A stretch of 64,000 bases of DNA. Source: Streptomyces sp. NBC_01241 (GTDB lineage Bacteria; Actinomycetota; Actinomycetes; Streptomycetales; Streptomycetaceae). The notes beneath the pieces were generated by a model, which did not search any database, was not told the DNA's origin, and saw only the letters and a program-made list of their open reading frames with translations. The DNA is taken from NCBI RefSeq assembly GCF_041435435.1, contig NZ_CP108494.1, forward strand, positions 7,660,501 to 7,724,500, read 5' to 3'. Within the stretch, counting starts at the first letter, position 1. Each line of letters opens with the position of its first letter. Shown here piece after piece: positions 17,228-25,040 of the stretch. Both the position numbers and the translations under genes were made by a program.

Positions 17228-17442
17228 GTGGTCACCCATCCCTCTTTGGTCACTGCAACAGCCGACGAAGCTAGACCTCTTTTCGCGACTCGCCCGTAGC
17301 CATGGCAGTAAAAGAACGAACTTTGTCCTGGGTGTGGATAAATGGAGATCCCCCGGCTGCGGTGTGGGCCGTCCGGGGGGCACCCGCGCCCCACCAACCC
17401 CGGTAACGTCCGAAGCCGCCGCGATCGCCGTAACCTCCGTAA

Positions 17443-17602
17443 CGACCTCACCCGCGATAGAGAGCGGGCTCCCGACGCCATGCGACTCCGCCTCCGGCGT
17501 TGTCGTCGGTCAACGACGCTCCGCGTCGCTTCCCTCCTCCGTCTTGGATTCGAAGCCGCATGACGCCGCTCGCTGATCCGCTCTCTATCGCGGGTGAGGT
17601 CG
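17443..17602. mobile_element. Candidate MITE: 160 bp with 25-bp perfect terminal inverted repeats
   Basis: Left end 17443-17467 begins CGACCTCACCCGCG; right end 17578-17602 is its exact reverse complement over 25 bases. Directly outside each end is the trinucleotide TAA (17440-17442 and 17603-17605), which could be a 3-bp target duplication. The 110-bp interior has no open frame of note. The structure fits a non-autonomous element mobilised in trans; a 3-bp TNA duplication is known for some IS5-family groups. A simple regulatory cruciform is the alternative. Confidence 0.5.
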
Positions 17603-17617
17603 TAAATCCGCAGTCCC

Positions 17618-17670
17618 GCAGTCTCCGCGACCTGGCAGTCTCTGTGATCCGGGCAGTCCCCGCGATCCGG
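17618..17670. repeat. Three tandem 17-18 bp repeats upstream of the laccase gene
   Basis: Units at 17618-17634, 17635-17652 and 17653-17670 all start GCAGTC and share CGCGATCCGG-like ends; a further partial unit starts at 17610. They end 49 bases before the laccase start. The spacing of nearly two helical turns per unit is compatible with an array of regulator sites, but no known consensus was recognised. Confidence 0.6.
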
Positions 17671-17719
17671 GCGCGTGCGTAAAACTCCGTAAATTCCTTA
17701 GTGCAGTGAGGAGTTCGTC

Positions 17720-18880
17720 ATGGACAGAAGGAGCTTCAACCGGCGGTTCCTGGTGGGCGGCGGGGTGGCGGCCGCGACCGGGGTGACATCGTTGTCGCTC
17801 GGTGCGGTCGAGGCCGACTCGGCGGAACCCCCGCCGAAGACCGCCCCGGCAGGGGGTGTCGTCCGTCATCTCAAGCTGTACGCGGAGAAGCTGGCGGACG
17901 GTCAGATGGGATTCGGCCTGGAGAAGGGCAAGGCATCGATCCCGGGTCCCCTCATCGAGATCAATGAGGGCGACACCCTGCACATCGCGTTCAAGAACAC
18001 GATGGATGTGCCGGTCGGCCTGCACCCGCACGGCGTCGACTACGACATCGCGAGCGACGGCACCCGGATGAACAAGAGCATCGTCGAGCCGGGTGACACC
18101 CGCACCTACACCTGGCGCACCCATGCGGTGGGCCGCCGCAAGGACGGTACCTGGCAGCCGGGCAGCGCCGGCTACTGGCACTACCACGACCATGTGGTCG
18201 GTACGGATCACGGCACCGGCGGCATCCGGAAGGGCCTCTACGGTCCGTTGATCGTCCGCCGCAAGGGCGACATCCTGCCGGACAAAACGATCACGATCGT
18301 CTTCAACGACACGACGGTCAACAACAAGGCCGCCCACGAGGCCCCCGACTTCCGGGCCACGGTGGGGGACCGGCTCGAAGTGGTCATGATCACGCACGGC
18401 GAGTACTACCACACGTTCCACGTCCACGGTCATCGCTGGGCGGACAACCGGACCGGGCTGCTCACCGGCCCGGACGACCCGAGCCGCGTCATCGACACGA
18501 AGATTGTCGGCCCGGCGGACTCCTTCGGCTTCCAGGTCATCGCGGGCGAACACGTGGGAGCGGGTGCCTGGATGTACCACTGCCATGTGCAGAGCCACGC
18601 CGACATGGGCATGGCCGGGCTGCTCCTGGTCGCCAAGGCCGACGGCACCGTGCCGGGCTACGACCCGCACGCCCAGATGAACCACGACACGCCCGCCCCC
18701 GGCAAGACGGCTCCGGGCGACACCGTGCCCGGCAAGACGGCTCCGGACAAGACGGCTCCGGGCAGCACCGTGCCCGGCAAGACGGCTCCGGACAAGAAGG
18801 CTTCGAGCGGGGCCGCTTCCGGCGACGTGGCGAAGGACACGGGCCCGCCCGCCCATGACCCGGCGGCACACGGGTCCTGA
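17720..18880 (+). CDS. Two-domain multicopper oxidase (small laccase) with repeat tail
   Basis: A 386-residue secreted laccase. The signal peptide is Tat-like (RRSFNRRFLVGGG at residues 3-15). Copper ligands are clear: HPHG near residue 97, HYHDH near residue 154, HTFHVHGH near 234 and HCHVQSHADMGM near 289. The HCH-x3-H-x4-M end motif is diagnostic of a type 1 copper site. The body closely resembles the Streptomyces small laccase, which forms a trimer with copper centres at subunit interfaces. After about residue 315 there is an unusual 70-residue extension made of PGKTAPDKTAPGSTV-type repeats. The gene stands alone, with a GAGGAG ribosome site 7 bases before ATG. Confidence 0.93.
   Translation: MDRRSFNRRFLVGGGVAAATGVTSLSLGAVEADSAEPPPKTAPAGGVVRHLKLYAEKLADGQMGFGLEKGKASIPGPLIEINEGDTLHIAFKNTMDVPVGLHPHGVDYDIASDGTRMNKSIVEPGDTRTYTWRTHAVGRRKDGTWQPGSAGYWHYHDHVVGTDHGTGGIRKGLYGPLIVRRKGDILPDKTITIVFNDTTVNNKAAHEAPDFRATVGDRLEVVMITHGEYYHTFHVHGHRWADNRTGLLTGPDDPSRVIDTKIVGPADSFGFQVIAGEHVGAGAWMYHCHVQSHADMGMAGLLLVAKADGTVPGYDPHAQMNHDTPAPGKTAPGDTVPGKTAPDKTAPGSTVPGKTAPDKKASSGAASGDVAKDTGPPAHDPAAHGS
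18699..18800 (+). repeat. Internal coding repeat in the laccase C-terminal tail
   Basis: The block GGCAAGACGGCTCCGG recurs three times (about 18701, 18731, 18776), with intervening GACAAGACGGCTCCGG and ACCGTGCCC blocks. It encodes PGKTAP, PDKTAP and TVPGKTAP units. Near-identity of the copies suggests recent expansion by slippage or unequal exchange. Confidence 0.85.
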
Positions 18881-18884
18881 CCGG

Positions 18885-21098
18885 TCAGCGCTCCGAAACC
18901 GCACCGGCCGCCCCGGCCGCTCCCGTGGCGAGACGCAGCTGTTCCTCCTCGACGATGCGCCGGGCGAGAGCCCCGTCCGACACGTCCACGGCGTCCGGCG
19001 TCGTCTCGGCGACGTCGCTGCGCCGTGCGTACAGGTCGAACAGCCGCTCCTTGCGGGCCAGGATGCCGAGCATCCGCTCGTCGACGCTGTCGGCCGCGAG
19101 GAGCCGGTGCACCCGGACGGTCCGTATCTGACCCATCCGATGGGCGCGGGCCACCGCCTGATGCTCCATCGTCGGCTTGATCTGCGGTTCGCAGATGATG
19201 ACGACGGAGGCTGCCTGCATGTTCAGTCCGACACCTCCCGCCTGGATCTGGCTCAGCAGGACCGCGTGGCCGGCGACGGCAGCGAAGCCGTCGATCAACT
19301 GCTGGCGCCGGGCAGCCGGGAGGCTCCCCGAGAGCGGACCGAACACGCCCGGCCCCAGAGCCTGTTCGACCGTGCGGAGCACCTCGCGGAAGTACGAGAA
19401 CACGACGACCTTGAGGCCGTTCTCCGCAGCCTCGGCGACCAGCTCGCGCAGCCGGTTGAGCTTCGCGGACGTGGCGGGCCGGGCGTACGCGGCGCGGCGC
19501 ATCCGCATGAACTCCCCGGCGCCCACCGCCTCGCGGTAGGCGTCGAGATCGGCCGTGCTGAACTCCTCCCACTCGTCGACCTGCACCAGCGCCGGGAGTT
19601 CGGTCAGCACGTCCTCCTGATTGCGCCGCAGATAGGCGGGGGCGACGGCCCTGCGGAACGCGTACGAACCGGCGGCCCCGTGGGTGCTGTGGATCGAGGG
19701 GGCCAGTTCGGGCTGGAGATGGCGGACGAGGCTGCGGAACTCCTCGACCCGGTTCTCCATCGGCGTACCGGTCAGGAACAGCACCCGCTCGGTGCGTTGC
19801 GTCCAGCCGGACACTGCCCGGGAGCGGCGCGTCTCGGGGTTCTTGACGTAGTGGGCCTCGTCGACGACCAGCATGCCGGGCCTCATGCCGCAGTCCCGCG
19901 CGGCCGGCAGGGTGTGCAGGGCGTCGAACGTGGTGAGCGCGACCCCGCCGCTCTCGCGCCACTGGGCGAAGGCGCCCTGCCGCTCGGGGCCGTGCACCGG
20001 CAGCGCGCGCAGGGTCGAGCGGGCGCGGACCTCGCGCGCCCAGTTGATCAGCACGCTCGCCGGGCAGACCACCAGGAAGTGCGTCTCGCCCCGCGCCGCG
20101 AGGTGCGCGAGCGCGGCGATGGCCTGGACGGTCTTGCCGAGCCCCATCTCGTCACCGAGGATGACCCGCTTCTGCGCGAGCGCGAACCGGGCGCCGAACG
20201 ACTGGTAGCCGCGCAGCGAAACGCGCAGATGGGCGTCGTCCAGCCGCAGACCGCGCACCCGGTCCGCGATCCCGGACGGCAGGAACCCCTCGGCGGCGTC
20301 CCGGTCGGGGCCGGTGCCCGACATCTCGGCGAGCAGGCTGTAGTACTCGGCGGACCGCAGCTCGAAGTCTACCCACGCCGCGACATCCGAATCAGCGGCC
20401 CGCAGCAGATCGACGGAGACCTGACCGAACAGCAGCGCGAGCTCGCGCGCGCTCGCCTCGTCGACCGCGGCCCGTACCGAGGCGACGGCCTCCAGCACCT
20501 GGGTACGGGTCCGGCGCCGGGTGAACCACATGCGCAGTCGCCGCCGCGCCGGTCCCGCCGCGGCCAGCAACGGATCGAGACGCCCGACGAGCCGGCCCGC
20601 CGCGTCCACCGCCCGGCGGACGTCCGGACCGGCCTCGACCAGCCGGTGCAGAGCGATGACCAGCGCGGTCGTGGAGTCGTCCGGGGTGTCCACATCTATC
20701 CGGACCGCGACCGTGTCCCGTACCGCGTGGGCGATCTGGCCGGCCGCGGCCAGCGCCTGGTCGGCCGTCTGCGCGCCGACGCCGGGGATCTGGCGGAGCT
20801 CGTAACGGTTCGCCTCATGCACCTGGCCGACGGTCGTGAAGCCGGCCTGCTCGACCGCGCCCAGCCGCAGCCGACCCTCGGTGACGTCCTTGAGCCGGGC
20901 GATCGGGATGGCCGCCAGTTCGCGACGGATGAGGGAGTCGAGCAGCGGCTTCAGCGCCGCGTGCACGGCATCGATGGCGCGGGCGTGATCGGTCAGCACC
21001 GCGCGCGCCATGTCCAGCAGCCGCTCGGCCTGCGCCAGCAGCTCCCGGGCGGCCCTTCCCGTGCTCGCCCCGGCCTCCGCCGGTCCGGCCTCTGTCAT
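18885..21098 (-). CDS. SNF2-family DEAD/DEAH-box helicase with N-terminal helix-hairpin-helix
   Basis: A 737-residue ATP-dependent DNA translocase. An N-terminal region (about 70-115) contains a helix-hairpin-helix-like stretch, LRQIPGVGAQTADQALAAAG. The SNF2 motor follows: Q-motif region LRGYQSFGARFAL, Walker A GDEMGLGKTVQA (about 313-324), DEAH at 413-416 (VVDEAHYVKNPET), TGTPMENR, and the C-terminal helicase lobe with GLKVVVFSYFREVL and QAVARAHRMGQIRTV. The QxxRxxRxGQ end motif is diagnostic. Substrate is unknown; such bacterial proteins act in repair or on stalled transcription complexes. It converges on the laccase gene with only 4 bases between stops. Confidence 0.92.
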   Translation of the reverse strand: MTEAGPAEAGASTGRAARELLAQAERLLDMARAVLTDHARAIDAVHAALKPLLDSLIRRELAAIPIARLKDVTEGRLRLGAVEQAGFTTVGQVHEANRYELRQIPGVGAQTADQALAAAGQIAHAVRDTVAVRIDVDTPDDSTTALVIALHRLVEAGPDVRRAVDAAGRLVGRLDPLLAAAGPARRRLRMWFTRRRTRTQVLEAVASVRAAVDEASARELALLFGQVSVDLLRAADSDVAAWVDFELRSAEYYSLLAEMSGTGPDRDAAEGFLPSGIADRVRGLRLDDAHLRVSLRGYQSFGARFALAQKRVILGDEMGLGKTVQAIAALAHLAARGETHFLVVCPASVLINWAREVRARSTLRALPVHGPERQGAFAQWRESGGVALTTFDALHTLPAARDCGMRPGMLVVDEAHYVKNPETRRSRAVSGWTQRTERVLFLTGTPMENRVEEFRSLVRHLQPELAPSIHSTHGAAGSYAFRRAVAPAYLRRNQEDVLTELPALVQVDEWEEFSTADLDAYREAVGAGEFMRMRRAAYARPATSAKLNRLRELVAEAAENGLKVVVFSYFREVLRTVEQALGPGVFGPLSGSLPAARRQQLIDGFAAVAGHAVLLSQIQAGGVGLNMQAASVVIICEPQIKPTMEHQAVARAHRMGQIRTVRVHRLLAADSVDERMLGILARKERLFDLYARRSDVAETTPDAVDVSDGALARRIVEEEQLRLATGAAGAAGAVSER

Positions 21099-21403
21099 GT
21101 ACGTCCCTCTGTCCGCGCAGCCCCGCTGCCGTCCTGCCCGGCACCTGCCCCGGGCGATTCATATCGTGCCACGCGGCGCCGACAGCGCCTTCGGCTCGGG
21201 GCGTTGGCGGTCGGCGTTCCGCCGGGGGAGAGCAGCAGCCGCGTAGCCGTGAGCAGGAGCACGTAGCGTTGATCAAGAGCGCGCAGCCGTGACGAAGAGT
21301 GCGCAGCCGGCGCAGCCTCCGGACAGCTGACCGGAAGCCATCGGCGCGCCGCATTGATGGAGCGTTGATCAGTCGTTTATCGCGACCGGGCACTGTGGGT
21401 GCC
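21099..21403. other. 305-bp divergent intergenic region
   Basis: It lies between the divergent SNF2 and WhiB-like genes. Apart from the 20-bp tandem repeat block at 21241-21317 I see no coding frame. A TTGATC motif occurs both in the repeat and at 21365, about 40 bases before the WhiB-like start. Confidence 0.5.
21241..21317. repeat. Degenerate 20-bp tandem repeat, about 3.8 copies
   Basis: Units at 21241, 21261, 21281 and 21301 (partial) align in exact 20-base register: each begins GCG/ACG-TAGC or GCGCAGCC, continues with GTGA/TTGA and ends in AGGAGC, AAGAGC or AAGAGT. It sits in the promoter region of the WhiB-like gene, 90-160 bases upstream of its start. A period of nearly two helical turns would place a repeated site on one face of the DNA. 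Confidence 0.65.
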
Positions 21404-21658
21404 ATGCTGATCAACACCGCGGCCGTCCCCGCGCTCGCCTGGCAGGAGACAGCGCTGTGCGCCCAGGCGGGGCCCGAATTCTTCTTTCCTGCCCCCGGCA
21501 GTTCCACACGTGAGGCCAAGCAGCTCTGCAACGCCTGTGAGGGGCGCGAAGCCTGCCTGGAGTACGCCCTGGCCAACGACGAGCGGTTCGGCGTGTGGGG
21601 TGGCCTCTCGGAGAAGGAGCGGGACCGGCTGCGCAGAACCGGTCGCGAGCGGGCCTGA
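21404..21658 (+). CDS. WhiB-family iron-sulfur transcription regulator
   Basis: An 84-residue WhiB-like protein. The four cluster-binding cysteines are present in the family order: Cys in TALCAQ, then QLCNACEGREACLEYA (C-x2-C-x5-C). The turn motif GVWGGLSEKERDR and a basic C-terminus (RRTGRERA) follow. Such proteins bind a 4Fe-4S cluster and act with sigma factors in development and redox response. I take ATG 21404, which gives normal family length; an open frame extends upstream to 21299 without family similarity. Similarity to Streptomyces WhiB itself is strong in the EYALANDERFG stretch, but I cannot assign which paralogue it is. Confidence 0.92.
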   Translation: MLINTAAVPALAWQETALCAQAGPEFFFPAPGSSTREAKQLCNACEGREACLEYALANDERFGVWGGLSEKERDRLRRTGRERA

Positions 21659-21769
21659 GCACCCCCTGTCCGTGCCACGCCGAGACCCGTCCGGTACGGG
21701 GCCGCACCTCCGCCGTGCGGGCGGCGCCGAGGCAGCCACACGGGACCGCTGACCAGGGACAATCTCCGT

Positions 21770-22282
21770 ATGAATGATCACGTGAATGATTACGACAGAG
21801 ACACCCTGCTCGCTACGGCCGTGCGGCTGCGCACCGAAGGCCGCCCCGAGGAGGCCCGACAGCGACTGCTTGCCCTCTGCGCCGCCTTCCCCGCGGACGC
21901 GGAAGTCGCCTACCAGACCGCGTGGGTCCATGATGTGCTCGGGCTGGAAGCCGAGGCCGTGCCGTTCTACGAACGCTGCCTCGCCGGGACGGGGCTGTCG
22001 GAGGAGGACCGCCGGGGCGCGCTGCTCGGTCTCGGGAGCACCTGCCGGGTGCTCGGGCAGTACGAGAGAGCCGTCGGGGTGCTGCGCGGCGGCGTCGAGC
22101 GGTTCCCCGACGACGGGGCGCTGCGAACGTTCCTCGCCATGGCCCTCTTCAACACCGGCGAGCACCATGAGTCGACGCAGTTGCTGCTGGGACTGCTCGC
22201 CGCCACCAGCGAGGACCCGCACGTCCGGCAGTACCGCTCGGCGATCGAGTACTACGCCCGGGACCTGCACGAAACGATATGA
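21770..22282 (+). CDS. Tetratricopeptide-repeat protein
   Basis: A 170-residue all-helical protein with about three TPR units: LLATAVRLRTEGRPEEARQ (residues 13-31), the AYQTAWVHDVLGLEAEAVPF unit (about 47-66), and GLGSTCRVLGQYERAVGVLR followed by LRTFLAMALFNTGEHHES. It has no signal peptide, membrane segment or catalytic domain, so it is probably a cytoplasmic scaffold. It is the last rightward gene before a strong terminator hairpin. Partner and role are unknown. Confidence 0.8.
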   Translation: MNDHVNDYDRDTLLATAVRLRTEGRPEEARQRLLALCAAFPADAEVAYQTAWVHDVLGLEAEAVPFYERCLAGTGLSEEDRRGALLGLGSTCRVLGQYERAVGVLRGGVERFPDDGALRTFLAMALFNTGEHHESTQLLLGLLAATSEDPHVRQYRSAIEYYARDLHETI

Positions 22283-22333
22283 CCCGGGCGCGCGGTTGCC
22301 GGGGAAACACCCACGGCTGCGGAACGGGCCCCG

Positions 22334-22377
22334 GGCCGCCGGACAGGCCCGCGGAGCGGTGGGCCCGTCCGGCGGCC
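22334..22377. terminator. Bidirectional hairpin terminator
   Basis: Arms 22334-22350 and 22361-22377 are inverted repeats matching at 16 of 17 positions, with a 10-base loop. They lie between the convergent TPR and desaturase genes. There is no U-tract, as usual in Streptomyces. Confidence 0.75.
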
Positions 22378-22396
22378 GGCGACGACTGTGTGGACG

Positions 22397-23371
22397 TCAG
22401 GCCTGGGCGCGCGCGGCCATCCGCGCCTTGCGGGCGGCGAGCTTCTCGTCGAACTTCGACGCCTCGCTGTCCAGGCCGCCCATGTACAGGCCCAGTTCCT
22501 CCTGGGCCTTCAGACCGTCGGGTCCCAGGCCGTCGATGTCGAGAACCTTGAGGTAGCGCAGCACGGGCTGGATCACGTCGTCGTGGTGGATGCGCATGTT
22601 GTAGATCTCGCCGATCGCCATCTGCGCGGCGGCCCGCTCGAAGCCCGGCATGCCGTGACCGGGCATCCGGAAGTTGACGACGACATCGCGCACGGCCTGC
22701 ATCGTCAGGTCCGGGGCGAGTTCGAAGGCCGCACCGAGAAGATTGCGGTAGAAGACCATGTGCAGGTTCTCGTCGGTCGCGATGCGCGCCAGCATGCGGT
22801 CGCAGACCGGGTCGCCCGACTGGTGGCCCGTGTTGCGGTGCGAGACGCGGGTGGCCAGCTCCTGGAAGGCGACGTACGCCACGGAGTGCAGCATCGAGTG
22901 TCGGTTGTCGGACTCGAAGCCCTCCGCCATGTGCGCCATCCGGAACTGCTCCAGCTTGTCCGGGTCGACGGCGCGCGAGGTGAGCAGGTAGTCCCGCATC
23001 ACGATGCCGTGCCGGCCCTCCTCCGCGGTCCAGCGGTGCACCCAGGTGCCCCAGGCGCCGTCACGGCCGAAGAGGGAGGCGATCTCGTGGTGGTAGCTGG
23101 GGAGGTTGTCCTCCGTCAGCAGATTCACGACCAGCGCGATCTTGCCGATGTCGGTGACCTTGGACTGGTCGGCCTGCCAGGCCTCACCGTCCTCGAAGAC
23201 CCCCGGGAAGTTCCGCCCGTCGGAGAACGGCACGTACTCGTGGGGCATCCAGTCCTTGGCGACCTTGAGATGGCGGTTGAGCTCCTTCTCCACCACCTCT
23301 TCCAGGGAGTACAGCAGCTGGGCGTCGGTCCACGCCTTCGGACTGCCAAGGTGGGGAGCGGTGATCGTCAC
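22397..23371 (-). CDS. Acyl-ACP desaturase (soluble di-iron type)
   Basis: A 324-residue soluble fatty-acid desaturase of the plant stearoyl-ACP/mycobacterial DesA family. It introduces a double bond into acyl-ACP. Di-iron ligands are seen as EEGRH (E-E-x-x-H, about residue 119) and DENLH (D-E-x-x-H, about residue 200), with further acidic ligands in NLLTEDNLPSYH. I choose GTG 23371, which has AGGAG 10 bases upstream and begins VTITAPHLG; longer frames upstream are not family-like. The promoter holds a perfect palindrome, so a repressor probably controls it. The gene stands alone, so electron donor genes must be elsewhere. Confidence 0.92.
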   Translation of the reverse strand: MTITAPHLGSPKAWTDAQLLYSLEEVVEKELNRHLKVAKDWMPHEYVPFSDGRNFPGVFEDGEAWQADQSKVTDIGKIALVVNLLTEDNLPSYHHEIASLFGRDGAWGTWVHRWTAEEGRHGIVMRDYLLTSRAVDPDKLEQFRMAHMAEGFESDNRHSMLHSVAYVAFQELATRVSHRNTGHQSGDPVCDRMLARIATDENLHMVFYRNLLGAAFELAPDLTMQAVRDVVVNFRMPGHGMPGFERAAAQMAIGEIYNMRIHHDDVIQPVLRYLKVLDIDGLGPDGLKAQEELGLYMGGLDSEASKFDEKLAARKARMAARAQA

Positions 23372-23397
23372 GGGGGACTCCTGGGGACGGGAGAAGT

Positions 23398-23432
23398 ACC
23401 TACGGATACGTAGGTTACGAGACCGTAGGTTA
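23398..23432. promoter_or_regulatory. Palindromic operator plus extra half-site upstream of the desaturase
   Basis: ACCTACG-GATA-CGTAGGT (23398-23415) is a perfect 7+7 inverted repeat. A second CGTAGGTTA at 23424-23432 repeats the right half-site (23409-23417) 15 bases away. The palindrome lies 27 bases upstream of the GTG start, over the expected promoter or leader. The geometry fits a TetR-type repressor; which one is unknown. Confidence 0.65.
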
Positions 23433-23899
23433 AAGCGGCGGTAAGGCCACCGCCAAGCCCACCCTCCCGATGTCCGATTACGTGACGTTATGTGCGCAGG
23501 TTGAGAGGGTGTGGAGGCGGGGAGTCCGCCCGACTGCCGGGGTATTCGGAACTTCCTCGGATTCACCGATACGGGGGCCGGAAGCGCTGTCTGGCCGCAT
23601 CGTCGGGCCGGGCCCCGCCCGCGGAGCGCTCGGAGTGGTCGGTGAACTCGACCGGCAGCGCGAGGAGGAATGCCGTGAACGCCGCAGCGAGAGCATGTGG
23701 TTGCCGGCAGCCGCGGTCGATGCGCACGGCGGGGACTGGGGGCTGACCCCCGCGCTGACCACCTCCGGCGGCTGCAAGGCCTGGGCATTACTCCACCGAT
23801 GACTTCCTCCGCACCGATCATCCCCCGGACACCCCTCTCCGGCGGTGATGCCGCGCGGCCGTGATGCCGCCACGAAAGCCGCCCCTGCCGGAAGCCCCG
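23433..23899. other. 467-bp region between the desaturase promoter and the SsgA-like gene, mostly non-coding
   Basis: I see no full gene. One rightward stretch near 23635-23802 may be a gene fragment (separate entry). The remaining sequence shows no strong repeat or hairpin that I could confirm. Confidence 0.45.
23635..23802 (+). pseudogene. Possible C-terminal fragment of an anti-sigma-type ATPase
   Basis: The last 20 codons of a rightward frame read HGGDWGLTPALTTSGGCKAW and end at a TGA at 23800. The G-W-G-L ... K-x-W-A-x-L pattern resembles the extreme C-terminus of Streptomyces HATPase-type regulators. No N-terminal part is present. It may be a relic or chance; evidence is thin. Confidence 0.25.
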
Positions 23900-24316
23900 T
23901 CAGCAGGTTCCGCCGAACAGCTCGGTCAGGCTCCGGTCGAGATCCAGGAACCGGTGCTCTTCGCCGGCCGGTACCAGTTCCTGCGCCCGCGCCAGAAAGC
24001 GGCGCAGCTCCGCGGTGTGGACATGCACCATCGCGATCCCCTCGGCGGCATGGAACTCCAGGACCGTACGGTCGTACCCGAACGGCCTGATGCGTACGTC
24101 GCCGACACCGGCGGCTCCGTCCACTCCCGCCGCGAGCAGCTCGCGGGAGAACTCCCAGGACACATCGGTGCCCTCCAAGGTCGCCGTCGCGGGGAACGCC
24201 ATGCGTACGGCGAACGGATCTCCCCGGTCGTACATCAGGGTGGCAGGAAGGGTCTCCATCCGCGGTGCGGACGCGACCATGCGGGCTTGCACGGACTGCT
24301 CGATAACGGTGGACAA
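23900..24316 (-). CDS. SsgA-like protein (SALP)
   Basis: A 138-residue member of the SsgA/SsgB family, proteins that guide FtsZ placement, septation or spore-wall synthesis in sporulating actinomycetes. Family landmarks are ATLMYDRGDPFAVRMAF, VSWEFSRELLAAGV, GDVRIRPF and a C-terminal LDLDRSLTELF. The TTG start at 24316 has AAAGGGAG about 9 bases upstream. Length equals that of SsgB. It is a single gene facing away from a decayed YCF48-like gene. Which SALP subgroup it belongs to needs alignment. Confidence 0.88.
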   Translation of the reverse strand: MSTVIEQSVQARMVASAPRMETLPATLMYDRGDPFAVRMAFPATATLEGTDVSWEFSRELLAAGVDGAAGVGDVRIRPFGYDRTVLEFHAAEGIAMVHVHTAELRRFLARAQELVPAGEEHRFLDLDRSLTELFGGTC

Positions 24317-24498
24317 GACCTGCTCCCTTTCTCGGCCGGACGAACGGTTCGCAGCACTGATGGAGACGACGGAATTCCCTCATCCGTGCACTGGTTGGTG
24401 GCGTGAGCTGTATCACCGCACGCCACCGCACCGATCGTGTGCCCGCTGTGCGCCGGTGCACCCTGACGGAGTGCAACGCGTGGGCTGGCTTCCATGCC

Positions 24499-25040
24499 AT
24501 GAGGGCCAAGGGGAAGACGAGACGACTGATGTCATGGGGGCTCTGTGCGGCGGCGCTGACCGCGACACCGGCCGCACCGGCAACCGTGGCGACATCGGGG
24601 GAGCGAAACCGACCGGGCGAACGACCGTCCTGGACGCCCACCGTGACGGGAACCGACACCCGCTTCCGCGGCCCCGCCGCCGTCAGCCGTCGTACCGCCT
24701 GGGTCGCGGGTTCCGGGGGCACGGGTGCTGCACTCCGCCGACCGCGGGCTGACCTGGACCGCGACCGAATCGAAGATCCCGGCCGGAGACCCGGCGCGCG
24801 GCGTCTTCGGCCCGGCCTTCCGCGACCGCCTGCACCGCATCGCCGTCGGCGGCGACTACCGGACCGGCCGGCCGTCGCCGAATGCCGCGGCGGTGACGGG
24901 CGACGCGGGCCGCAGCCGGCAACAGTCCACAACAGTCCGCCAATCCGCCGGCCGCCTACCGCTCGGGCGTCGCCCGGCTGCCGCACAGCAGGTCGGGCGC
25001 GCTGGCGGTCGGCCCGACCGGCACGGACCAGCGGCCCTAG
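24499..25040 (+). pseudogene. Decayed YCF48/BNR-repeat secreted protein
   Basis: From ATG 24499 a signal peptide (LCAAALTATPAAPATVA) leads to the family start TDTRFRGPAAVSRRTAWVAG (W-V-A-G-S-G-G-T at about 24700). The frame then shifts and jumps directly to a C-terminal repeat, HSADRGLTWTATESKIPAG and IAVGGDYRTG (about 24725-24870). That skips the central part that intact homologues carry. A second shift near 24935 gives PAAYRSGVARLPHSRSGALA, ending at TAG 25038-25040. Three frames and a missing middle mark a pseudogene. Intact relatives are secreted beta-propeller proteins of about 350 residues, sometimes annotated as oxidoreductases. Confidence 0.8.

Larger units (their letters stand above)
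17228..17719. other. 492-bp gene-free region with an inverted-repeat element and direct repeats
   Basis: No convincing coding frame. It holds the upstream region of the dead ThuA gene, a 160-bp element with perfect terminal inverted repeats (17443-17602), a set of 17-18 bp direct repeats (17618-17670), and the laccase promoter region with two CGTAAA motifs at about 17678 and 17689. The laccase ribosome site is GAGGAG at 17708. Confidence 0.7.
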
